Of a stretch of 64,000 nucleotides of DNA, positions 9,226 to 16,732 are shown in pieces (positions within the stretch are counted from its first letter, which is position 1; each line of letters begins with the position of its first letter). The DNA is taken from the NCBI GenBank assembly GCA_009840305.1, contig VXNY01000028.1:124001-188000 (forward strand), written 5' to 3'. The position numbers and the translations under genes are program-made. This DNA is from Gammaproteobacteria bacterium (GTDB taxonomy: Bacteria; Pseudomonadota; Gammaproteobacteria; Pseudomonadales; Azotimanducaceae). The notes below the pieces were generated by a model. That model worked only from the letters and a program-made list of their open reading frames with translations. It did not search any database and was not told the origin of the DNA.

Positions 9226-11250
9226 TCACTCCAAGATTGCGTGCAAACTAAATTTGTCTTTATCGAGAGTAACGGTCTTCTCTCGTTTATTTCGCTTCAA
9301 CAAAATCTCGACTTCATCGTCCGCATCTTGTTTGTGGCGAAACGCTTGTGATAGAGATCGTACGGGTTTTTCGTCGATTTCTAACAGAATGTCGCCAGCC
9401 TGTACACCTGCCACATCCTCTGCTTTTAATACAAGAACTCCGTACTCAACATTGAAGTAGTCACCGAACTCTTCTTCAATCTCCATGACGAATATTTTGT
9501 TGTCGGTGCTTAGACCTTTTAGCAATTGGGTCGGACCTCCAACAACTCCTGCGAAACTCACGGATTCAGGGTTCGTGACATATCCAATTGAGGGTGCCCA
9601 CGATCTAGTGAAAGAAGTGAGCCCTTTTAAGGAACCACGATCGATAACCGCCACACTTACGTCTTCCTTTTTGTGGTCGCGTTTTATAGTTAAGTGGATG
9701 ATCGAACCAGGTTGTTGTAACTCTATAAACGCACCGGTGAATGCCGTCGGATTATCTAAATTGGCGAGTTCAATTTTTCCTATAGCCAAAATCTCATCGT
9801 CCGCTTGAATGCCAGCGATGTCTGCAGGTGCACTCTTATGAACTTCTTGAATCGGTACCCCTGTGTCCGTTGCTTCACCCAATAGGACTCCAATTACCCC
9901 ATCTTTATACTGTTGCATCTTCGATCTCGGATCATTTATGAACGCGCTAAAAGGCCTAATCTTGTCTGGAATGTTCAGTGCTGTCGTAGCGACTTCAACT
10001 CCCATCTCTTTCGCATCCCGTAGTAGTGTGAGTTGGATGATAGATCCCGGTTTGTATGAAGAGACTAACGCCAAGGCAGTCGCAATTGGATCATCTACAT
10101 TGGTGAGCTTAACACTATCTACACTCTGAATAACATCACCTGCTTGAACACCCGCGATGTATGAGGAGGAACCTTTATACGCCTCTACAATAGGCACTCC
10201 GGTGTCTGTTGCCGCTCCCAATAAGACACCAATGTAGCTCTTACCTGTCGCAGCATAGGGATTGCGATCGATGACCGCGACACTTACATCTTCCTTCTTG
10301 CGGGCGCGTTTTATAGTTAGTTGGATGATCGAACCAGGTTGTTTGAGCGAGAGAAACGCGCCAGCGAATGCCGTCGGATTGTCTAAATCGGCGAGTTCAA
10401 TTTTTCCTATAGCCAAAATCTCATCGTCCGCTTGAATACCAGCGATATCTGCCGGTGTCGCTTCATACACCTCTTGAATCGGGACCCCAGTGTCCGTTGC
10501 TTCACCTAATAAGACTCCAATCACCCCATCTTGATACTGTTGAATTTTCGCTCTTGGATCATTTATGTACGAGCTAGGAGGACTGATCTTGATCGGAATG
10601 TTCCGGCCTGTCGTAGCAACATCAACTTTCATCTCTTTCGCATCTCGTCGCAATGTGAGTTGGATGATAGACCCAGGTTTGTAAGAAGAGATTAACGCTA
10701 GGGTGGTTTCAATTGGATCATCTACATTGGTAAGCTTTACACCGCCTACGCTCAAAATAACATCACCAGCTTGAACGCCTGCGATATAGGACGATGAGCC
10801 TTTGAACGCCTCTACAATCGGCACTCCATTGTTTGAAGCTTCTCCCAATAAGACTCCGATGTAGCCCTTACTAGGTGAGGCACTCTTTGATGATGGACCA
10901 ATCCAGTTGGCAATCGTTTGAACGAGCGGTTCTAATCTTTGAGCAGTGAGTCTCGAAGACTTTGCCGCTAGGAGTCGTTCTCGCTCCGTTGCCTCGCGTA
11001 GAATAGCAGATTCTTTGGCCAATTGACTACGTGCCGCTCGCAAGTCGGCGGCACGAGCATCGAAGGCTTTTTGCTTTTCTTCGAGTGCGGCTTGGGCTTC
11101 TTCAACCAAAGTTAATTTTTCTGAATATTCCTTCGTTGCGTCCGCAGTTTGACTCGTTTCTGAAATATCGGATTCATCATCGTCCTTAGCGACACCGTTT
11201 AAGCCAATCACCAAAAGGGTAAGCATTGCGAATTGTCGAAGAGTTTTCAT
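9226..11250 (-). CDS. Exported five-PDZ protein with internal duplication (PDZ cluster)
   Basis: The largest paralogue: 674 residues from ATG 11250, chosen because a GGAG lies 9 nt upstream; an in-frame TTG at 11265 is less likely. Signal peptide MKTLRQFAMLTLLVIGLNG, then a long coiled coil (about residues 40-100), then five PDZ-like domains. PDZ1-PDZ2 (residues 128-336) are repeated as PDZ3-PDZ4 (337-538) with a 209-residue period; shared strings include KGSSSYIAGVQAGDVI, YKPGSIIQLTL and ADIAGIQADDEILAIGKIEL. The final PDZ (about 580-674) matches the C-terminal domain of the other paralogues (FVMEIEEEFGDYFNVEYGVL) and ends HAILE. No enzyme domain is visible. It follows the anti-sigma gene by 21 nt. 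Confidence 0.82.
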   Translation of the reverse strand: MKTLRQFAMLTLLVIGLNGVAKDDDESDISETSQTADATKEYSEKLTLVEEAQAALEEKQKAFDARAADLRAARSQLAKESAILREATERERLLAAKSSRLTAQRLEPLVQTIANWIGPSSKSASPSKGYIGVLLGEASNNGVPIVEAFKGSSSYIAGVQAGDVILSVGGVKLTNVDDPIETTLALISSYKPGSIIQLTLRRDAKEMKVDVATTGRNIPIKISPPSSYINDPRAKIQQYQDGVIGVLLGEATDTGVPIQEVYEATPADIAGIQADDEILAIGKIELADLDNPTAFAGAFLSLKQPGSIIQLTIKRARKKEDVSVAVIDRNPYAATGKSYIGVLLGAATDTGVPIVEAYKGSSSYIAGVQAGDVIQSVDSVKLTNVDDPIATALALVSSYKPGSIIQLTLLRDAKEMGVEVATTALNIPDKIRPFSAFINDPRSKMQQYKDGVIGVLLGEATDTGVPIQEVHKSAPADIAGIQADDEILAIGKIELANLDNPTAFTGAFIELQQPGSIIHLTIKRDHKKEDVSVAVIDRGSLKGLTSFTRSWAPSIGYVTNPESVSFAGVVGGPTQLLKGLSTDNKIFVMEIEEEFGDYFNVEYGVLVLKAEDVAGVQAGDILLEIDEKPVRSLSQAFRHKQDADDEVEILLKRNKREKTVTLDKDKFSLHAILE
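9637..10869 (-). repeat. Internal tandem duplication of a two-PDZ module
   Basis: Within the five-PDZ gene, 10243-10869 and 9637-10242 encode two copies of the same PDZ pair with a 627-nt period. The DNA is alike as well as the protein: for example a stretch starting caatttttcctatag occurs in both units (near 9770 and 10399), and the nearby cgtccgcttgaat is shared. Scattered substitutions show that the duplication is not brand new. Confidence 0.85.
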
Positions 11251-11271
11251 TACGCCTATCTCCAAAGTTGT

Positions 11272-11772
11272 TTAATTGAAGTGCGCTACTTTTTGGTATG
11301 CGTTCTTCTGTTGTTGTAGTCGAATTGAAAGATAATTCTCTTTCAGAGTTTCTTTCGTCTTTAGCAATTCTTGTCGTCGCGCGGTATCGCTCATAGGAAG
11401 TCTTTCGATCTCCTGGTTAATGTTCGTTATCCGATGCACGATTGCCGTCGGAGTTAAAGCAGACGGTTGCTGTTGGAAATCAAGATCTGTCGGTAGTATT
11501 GATCTCGGTTCTACGACGGCTACTTCGTTCTCTTCGACTCCCTCGTTCACCGCGACATTGTCGGGCGACTGAATCTTCGATTGCTGGTCGACTACGACCC
11601 AAAGAGTCGCAGCAAACAATGAAAGAACGACACTACACTGCGTCAACTTTCGCTTGAATGCTTTTCTTCTTTGGATCGTATTCTGAACATCCAGCAACAA
11701 ACCTTTGGGAGGGTTTTGAAGGGGAAGTTGTTGTAACTGCTCCGAGAAATTTTCGAGAGAATTTATGGACAT
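11272..11772 (-). CDS. Putative membrane-anchored anti-sigma factor
   Basis: A 166-residue protein from ATG 11772, which has GGAG 9 nt upstream (ATG 11787 would add five residues). A cytoplasmic N-terminal part of about 43 residues ends in a basic patch (QRRKAFKRKL). A single membrane segment follows (CSVVLSLFAATLWVVV, about 46-62), then a roughly 100-residue extracytoplasmic part predicted to be helical. This topology, and its start inside the end of the ECF sigma gene (10-nt overlap), are typical of anti-sigma factors. No zinc-binding HxxxCxxC motif is present and I cannot assign it to a named family, so the role is inferred from position and topology. Confidence 0.65.
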   Translation of the reverse strand: MSINSLENFSEQLQQLPLQNPPKGLLLDVQNTIQRRKAFKRKLTQCSVVLSLFAATLWVVVDQQSKIQSPDNVAVNEGVEENEVAVVEPRSILPTDLDFQQQPSALTPTAIVHRITNINQEIERLPMSDTARRQELLKTKETLKENYLSIRLQQQKNAYQKVAHFN

Positions 11773-12362
11773 GAAAGAGTGCTCCATGGGCTTAGTAGTT
11801 CAGTTTGGACCGACTTTCCCTCAGTCTCCTCCACTGGGGAACGTGAATCAGCTGAACTCAATTTTTGCGATAATCTTGAAATAATAACTTTTGAATAACT
11901 AGTGCTGCGTTTAAGTATTTGCCCAATTTCTTTGTGGGTATATCCTTCCACGCAGTACATCCAGACCACCAATCTCGTTTTTGGATCCATTTTCGCCAGA
12001 GCTTGATTAATGTCTATTGCATTAGCCTGATCGATTTCTTCGCATCCTTCTTCGGGTTCTACATCGATACGTCGCTTGTGCCATGGAGAACGAATTCTCA
12101 AGTAACACCGATTAATTGCAACGGTACGAACCCAACCGACGAATCGATCTGGATTCTTAACGGTATGGGCTTTGGAAATCACATCGACAAAAGTATCTTG
12201 GGTGACATCCTCGGCTGCGTGGCTATCGCCTAAAACTCTAAGTGCCATCGAATACACGTGGGGCGACAAGCGTTCAAAAACTGCCGCTTGCGCGCTAACA
12301 TCACCCCGCATGAGCTTTTGCACAGTCTGCTCATCGATTTCTACGCCACGAATGCTGGTCAT
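11763..12362 (-). CDS. ECF-type RNA polymerase sigma factor
   Basis: Extracytoplasmic-function sigma-70 family protein, 199 residues. Region 2 is seen at about residues 24-90 (VFERLSPHVYSMALRVLGD, HAAEDVTQDTFVDV, RFVGWVRTVAINRC). Region 4 is at about 120-170 (LAKMDPKTRLVVWMYCVEGY, THKEIGQILKRST, VIISRLSQKL). The two are joined by a short acidic linker, with no region 1.1 or 3. An extra tail of about 30 residues follows region 4. It is the first gene of a probable operon with the putative anti-sigma and four PDZ genes, so these exported proteins are likely part of its stimulus-sensing route or its regulon. Which ECF group it belongs to cannot be settled by eye. Confidence 0.93.
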   Translation of the reverse strand: MTSIRGVEIDEQTVQKLMRGDVSAQAAVFERLSPHVYSMALRVLGDSHAAEDVTQDTFVDVISKAHTVKNPDRFVGWVRTVAINRCYLRIRSPWHKRRIDVEPEEGCEEIDQANAIDINQALAKMDPKTRLVVWMYCVEGYTHKEIGQILKRSTSYSKVIISRLSQKLSSADSRSPVEETEGKSVQTELLSPWSTLSCP

Positions 12363-12587
12363 GCTTGTATAGATTGTTGTATTAAAAAAAAGGTCACAAA
12401 CAATAGATCACGATGTGTGCGTTCTTTATGTTCTTTAGTAGCTTCTGAATTAGTCAATGTTACGTTTGAATGGTTCATAACCAAAGGTCATTGGTAGTTG
12501 GAACCAAGCGGTGAAATTCATCATCTGACAATGGAATAGGGTTGTCTTCCGCGATTTTGACGCGTTCAAAGAACCGATGGGTCACCC

Positions 12588-12602
12588 TTACAACAGTTGT
12601 AA
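12588..12602. promoter_or_regulatory. Perfect palindrome, candidate operator
   Basis: TTACAACAGTTGTAA is a perfect 7-bp inverted repeat around one central base, about 95 nt before the phosphatase start. The size and symmetry suit a dimeric regulator. No candidate regulator gene is adjacent apart from the ECF sigma factor, which would not use such a site. Function is unproven. Confidence 0.4.
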
Positions 12603-12673
12603 ACCCTTGTACTTCTCTTAAAATATTGAGTTTGTTCGATGCTAGTTCAGAGTATCTTTTGACAGTAATGTTG

Positions 12674-12691
12674 GTGCGTACCGCTACGCAC
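12674..12691 (+). promoter_or_regulatory. 7-bp stem-loop just before the phosphatase start
   Basis: GTGCGTA and TACGCAC flank a four-base loop (CCGC) and end 4 nt before the GTG at 12696. A ribosome binding site for this gene would have to lie in or beside the hairpin, so it could limit translation, or it could be a second operator. Confidence 0.4.
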
Positions 12692-12695
12692 TTGG

Positions 12696-15308
12696 GTGGT
12701 GGCGCTGACTAATACACACGGTAACGGGGAGATCCCGTTCAAACGGTCCATTCGTGGAAAGTTAACCGTTATCGTTATTACCATATTGATGTTGACGGTC
12801 ACAAGTGTGACCGTTTTTGACTTCGTCTACATTCGCGATATCCTGAAACGGGAAATCCATAACGAGCTTAGTCTGTACGGCAAAAGTCTCCGGTCAATTC
12901 TTCACCTGTATATCGAGCAAGAGCTCGAGCTACTTCGTACTTATATTGCAGTCAATCAATTGGACGTGTCTTTGGAGTCGACTCGTGAGAGTTTTTCTGG
13001 GGCACGTGAACTCAGCGAACAGATGCAGAAAAGCATCATTGAATTTGAAACGGGATCGGATACTTTTCGCGATTTTCAGTTATTGGATCGTGAGGGTGCC
13101 ATTGTCGCCGCTAGCGATCAATCAGAAATAGGGAAGTCTTTAGTCGGAAGTACGATTTTTAAGAAAGGTCGGCTAGGAAGATTCTCTGAATTTCAGATAC
13201 ACGACACTCTAGGTCAAATACTCTCCATTTGTGAACCGATTACCAATGCTCAAGGTGAATTTTTAGGCGTTGCTGTCATTAACAGTGATGTTTCGCTGTT
13301 ACAAGAAGTTCTTAATTCAGCACAAACAGCGCACGAAAGCACGGACGTTCGTCTTGGTGTTTTGAATGAGCAAAAGTGGATTGAGTATGTCTTTTCGACG
13401 GACAACTCACCCCTTCACGATCCTATTGATCCGAAAAATGATATAGCAATGAGTCGTGCTTTGCTTGGCGAGACAAATTTCATCGACAACCTTGTTGACA
13501 ATGATGGAAATAGTGTCCTCACAGCGTTCTTACCCGTGAGCGACGGGAGTTTTGGTTTGGTGGTGGAAGTTAACACTAGTGAAGTGTTCGCGCCCACCCG
13601 TAGAGCTCTAGCTACTACGATTATCGTAGGAGTCACCGTGGCATTACTATCCATTCTGGTTGCGACAACGTTCGTACGTACTTCATTGTTTCCGATCCGT
13701 CGTTTATCCCATGCGGCACAACGGGTCACCGAGGGTGATTTGACGGCACGCGTGACCGAAGACTCGAAAGATGAACTAGGAGCCTTGGCGCAAGTATTCA
13801 ACGATATGGTCGAGACCGTACGCACAAACCAACAAACGCTTGAAGATACGGTTAATAGACGCACCGCTGAACTAGAAGAATCTAAGGATCAATTGAGTGC
13901 ATTGGTGGCGAGCTTCGAGCGCCAGAATGAACTGATGGATCAAGACTTGCAACAAGCCGAGGTCATTCAACGGTCATTGCTACCACGACAACCACCCGCT
14001 GTTCCTGGATTCACGCTCTCGGCACTCTATGTTCCTGGTAATAACGTTGGAGGAGATTTATACGATGTGTTCCGAATCGACGATCAACACTTCGGCTTAG
14101 TAGTCGCTGACGCGACTGGTCATGGAGTCAGCGCTGCGATGCTGTCGGTTCTCTTTAAGAATCGTTTGGACTTAGTCGAAGCCGACGAAAGTGTGTTTCA
14201 ATCGGAGTCGAGCACAAATCCATTGACCGATAGAGTTTCCGAGCCACGATCAGCTTATAGTGCGATCCCCGTATTTGAACGAGTGAATGACGAACTCGTG
14301 TCAGATGTGGTCGGATCGAATATGTTTGTCACGGCCGTATGCTGTATTTTGGACACCCAGAAATCGCAACTTACCATTGCAAATGCGGGTCATCCTCCAG
14401 TGTTGTACATTCGAGCTTCCGGCGAGGTCGAACTCGTGAAATCGCCAGGTCCGGCGTTAGGGCTGTATCCCGACGCGGTGTATGCGGAACGTACCCTGAC
14501 TTTACACGACGGAGACAATGTTTTGCTATACACCGACGGATTGTTCAGCTTGGATGAAGACGAAACAATTCGGATGGAAGCGATCGCGAGCAAGTTGCAG
14601 CAATTAAAAGGTCAGGACAACATTTTGAACGCATTAGTTGGCGAATTGCAAAACGGAGCATCTCCCGAGGAGCAGGACGACATTACCATGCTCTTGATTG
14701 ATGTGCGCGAAGGTGAGAATCAGTTTGAAAACCAGTTCGAGTCCCTTACCCGTACGCGTACGATGGGTTCAACGACGGGGAAAGAAAACAATGGACAGCC
14801 CGCGCCGCACATCGAAATCGCTCAAGATGAAAAGACTACGTTTTTGATCTTTGTTGGAAAGGTTTCTTGGGTACAAGGGAAGCCGGTCGCCCAATCGATT
14901 CGCGATGCTGTGCGGAAAAAACAGGACATCGTTGTGGATCTCACTGCTTGCGACTATCTTGACAGCGCCATGCTCGGAACTCTACATGAAACTGCGCACG
15001 AGTGCTCTCTCCATAACTTGAAACTAACCATTCAAGGTACGTCAAAACCGATATACGATGCGTTCGTAGAACTCGGTATGTACGATGTTCTAGGATTTGT
15101 AATTAGCGGAAAAATGCTGGTACCTGATGATCGCTCTCGACTATCTGACGAAGACATAGACATGATGGCGCAACAGCGATGGCTACTACGAGCACATGAA
15201 GCATTGGCATCGCTTAACACTGCCAACGAGGAAGAATTCCGACACGTTATTGAAGAGCTACGCGAGGGTATTGAAGAAGCTGAAGAAGCGCGCCGAACAA
15301 AGTCTTAG
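12696..15308 (+). CDS. Membrane sensor with SpoIIE-type phosphatase and C-terminal STAS domain
   Basis: An 870-residue signalling protein. TM1 (about 23-46) and TM2 (about 302-327) bracket a periplasmic sensor domain of about 250 residues, probably Cache-like. A HAMP domain (about 327-380) and a coiled coil (380-425) lead to a PP2C/SpoIIE phosphatase (about 430-670) with metal-binding VGGDLYD, ADATGHG, LLYTDG and QDDITM and the substrate-side NAGHPPVLY. The C-terminal region (about 710-810) looks like a STAS antagonist domain with CDYLDSAMLGTLHE, the Ser lying where SpoIIAA-type proteins are phosphorylated. A helical tail follows. Such phosphatases normally dephosphorylate a separate STAS protein; here the two are fused and no serine kinase is nearby. 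The start is GTG 12696 or 12699; an in-frame stop at 12666 rules out a start further up. Confidence 0.88.
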   Translation: MVALTNTHGNGEIPFKRSIRGKLTVIVITILMLTVTSVTVFDFVYIRDILKREIHNELSLYGKSLRSILHLYIEQELELLRTYIAVNQLDVSLESTRESFSGARELSEQMQKSIIEFETGSDTFRDFQLLDREGAIVAASDQSEIGKSLVGSTIFKKGRLGRFSEFQIHDTLGQILSICEPITNAQGEFLGVAVINSDVSLLQEVLNSAQTAHESTDVRLGVLNEQKWIEYVFSTDNSPLHDPIDPKNDIAMSRALLGETNFIDNLVDNDGNSVLTAFLPVSDGSFGLVVEVNTSEVFAPTRRALATTIIVGVTVALLSILVATTFVRTSLFPIRRLSHAAQRVTEGDLTARVTEDSKDELGALAQVFNDMVETVRTNQQTLEDTVNRRTAELEESKDQLSALVASFERQNELMDQDLQQAEVIQRSLLPRQPPAVPGFTLSALYVPGNNVGGDLYDVFRIDDQHFGLVVADATGHGVSAAMLSVLFKNRLDLVEADESVFQSESSTNPLTDRVSEPRSAYSAIPVFERVNDELVSDVVGSNMFVTAVCCILDTQKSQLTIANAGHPPVLYIRASGEVELVKSPGPALGLYPDAVYAERTLTLHDGDNVLLYTDGLFSLDEDETIRMEAIASKLQQLKGQDNILNALVGELQNGASPEEQDDITMLLIDVREGENQFENQFESLTRTRTMGSTTGKENNGQPAPHIEIAQDEKTTFLIFVGKVSWVQGKPVAQSIRDAVRKKQDIVVDLTACDYLDSAMLGTLHETAHECSLHNLKLTIQGTSKPIYDAFVELGMYDVLGFVISGKMLVPDDRSRLSDEDIDMMAQQRWLLRAHEALASLNTANEEEFRHVIEELREGIEEAEEARRTKS

Positions 15309-15503
15309 AGAGCGCTTTGAAATAAAAAATTCGAGACGTAGATGTTCTCGTTGGATTCGCACGTCGGCGCAATGTGAGCTACGCAACCAATCGAGTTCTA
15401 GTTTGGTATAACGCACAGACTGGATTACGGTCTAATTTCTCTTACGGCTCACAGGATGCACCTGTTCAATATTGAAAGATGTTTAGAAACGCGCAAGACC
15501 TTA

Positions 15504-16088
15504 CTACGATTTGCATCCAACGAATTGGGTGATTGCGGCAAACTGACCGTCTGGATCGATTATTAAACCTTCATATTCATAGAGTGTTTCGAAATCTTCG
15601 ACCAGAGTCTTTAACTCTTTAGGATCAAGCCGATACTCGGGACTCTCCGGCCCAGCTAACGGTCTGTCATCGGCGTCATATTTGATGTGATGTTCGATGA
15701 GCAGATGGCCACCATCTACCAAGTAATTATCGAGTTTGGGAAACAATTCTCGTTTTATATATCGAATTACGATGATAAGATCAAAATTTGCGAGCAGAGG
15801 TAGTCCTTCATCAAGATCATGATGTATATAGGTAATCTGGCCGTTATTTGGGTGCGTTGTGTTCCTTGCCTTTGCCAACGCAACGTCAGAGACATCTACC
15901 CCAGTCACCTCAAAGCCTCTACTGGCGAGAAAACGACTGTTTCGGCCTGTACCACAGGCGATGTCTAAAGCGCGCGAACCATGAAATCGTTCACACCAAT
16001 GTGCGAGAAGTCTACAGGGATGGGGTCGATTCTCGTAGAATCCATCCAGATATCTTTCGTTCCATTTAGTGCGATCGTCTTCACTCAC
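15504..16088 (-). CDS. Class I SAM-dependent methyltransferase, TehB/TPMT-like
   Basis: A 194-residue Rossmann-fold methyltransferase. Motif I is ALDIACGTGRNSRFLASRGF, with the acidic GVDVSD after strand 2 and HHDLDEGLP further on. The start SEDDRTKWNERYLDG resembles the TehB/thiopurine methyltransferase-like group (WNERY) that often acts on small toxic or thiol compounds. The substrate cannot be told from sequence. The gene stands alone on the minus strand, 195 nt past the convergent phosphatase gene. Confidence 0.82.
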   Translation of the reverse strand: MSEDDRTKWNERYLDGFYENRPHPCRLLAHWCERFHGSRALDIACGTGRNSRFLASRGFEVTGVDVSDVALAKARNTTHPNNGQITYIHHDLDEGLPLLANFDLIIVIRYIKRELFPKLDNYLVDGGHLLIEHHIKYDADDRPLAGPESPEYRLDPKELKTLVEDFETLYEYEGLIIDPDGQFAAITQFVGCKS

Positions 16089-16162
16089 TGTTTAGCCGTC
16101 CTTTCGCTTGAACACATTGCGAATCTCGGTGTTTCTGGTTGTTCTTCTTTGGCAAGTTACTA

Positions 16163-16366
16163 CTAAGAGGGCGTATCCTCACCCTCCGATTCTCCGGTGC
16201 TGTTATTTCTGCTAGACCGCTCTTTATCTTCGACAGGATGTTCCTTTCGCGACAAGCGTCGCACGAGCCACCAAGCGGCGACTAAAAAACCGCCCGCGTA
16301 AACAACTCCCATAACGAGTAGCGCGATGCTACTACCAGAGTCAACGTCTGGCAAGATACAACTCAC
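16163..16366 (-). CDS. Small single-pass membrane protein, unknown
   Basis: A 67-residue reading frame with one hydrophobic segment (about 14-36, IALLVMGVVYAGGFLVAAWW) followed by RRLSRKEH and an acidic, Ser-rich tail. Basic residues after the segment suggest the C-terminus faces the cytoplasm. It sits between yggX and the methyltransferase on the same strand. I do not recognise the family. The clean topology argues for a real gene, but the length is marginal. Confidence 0.5.
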   Translation of the reverse strand: MSCILPDVDSGSSIALLVMGVVYAGGFLVAAWWLVRRLSRKEHPVEDKERSSRNNSTGESEGEDTPS

Positions 16367-16450
16367 ACGTTCGTACGAACGCGTAGCACGAGAGTACAGA
16401 ATCAGGCATACGCTCTCCCCGAAAGACCCTTAGTAGGTGTTAGTGCAAAT

Positions 16451-16732
16451 TCAAGGTTTGTTCTGCATTGGGTCAACAAAACCCGCTGGACGGTCGTGTT
16501 GTTCATTATTGAAATACTTCTGCATTTGGTCCATCAGATAGCGTCTTGCTTGCGTGTCGCGCATTGAAAGATGACCTTCGTTGATAAGCATAGTCTGGAG
16601 TTGCTGCCACTCCTGCCAAGCGCGAAGTGATATGTTCTCATAGATGTCCAGACCGAAACTGCCCGGCATCGGTGGGTGATCCAATCCCGGTAATTCTTCT
16701 TGATACTTGCGACAGAAAACGGTACGGGTCAT
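16451..16732 (-). CDS. yggX: Probable Fe(2+)-trafficking protein
   Basis: YggX family: small cytoplasmic proteins that protect iron-sulfur clusters from oxidative damage. The 93-residue sequence has the hallmark start TRTVFCRKYQEELPGLDHPP, with the conserved Cys near the N-terminus, then LRAWQEWQQLQTMLINE and YLMDQMQKYF. Its ATG overlaps the mutY stop as ATGA. The mutY-yggX pair is the standard gammaproteobacterial arrangement, linking iron-sulfur protection to an iron-sulfur repair enzyme. Confidence 0.96.
   Translation of the reverse strand: MTRTVFCRKYQEELPGLDHPPMPGSFGLDIYENISLRAWQEWQQLQTMLINEGHLSMRDTQARRYLMDQMQKYFNNEQHDRPAGFVDPMQNKP

Larger units (their letters stand above)
12363..12695. 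promoter_or_regulatory. Divergent control region between the sigma operon and the phosphatase gene
   Basis: A 333-nt non-coding stretch that must carry promoters for both the minus-strand sigma operon and the plus-strand phosphatase. It holds two palindromes (listed separately) on the phosphatase side. A GGAACC at about 12500 followed 15 nt later by TCATCTG loosely resembles a sigma-E-like promoter towards the phosphatase. On the minus strand TTGTTT and TACAAC, 16 nt apart, lie just upstream of the sigma start. Neither promoter is strong. Confidence 0.4.
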
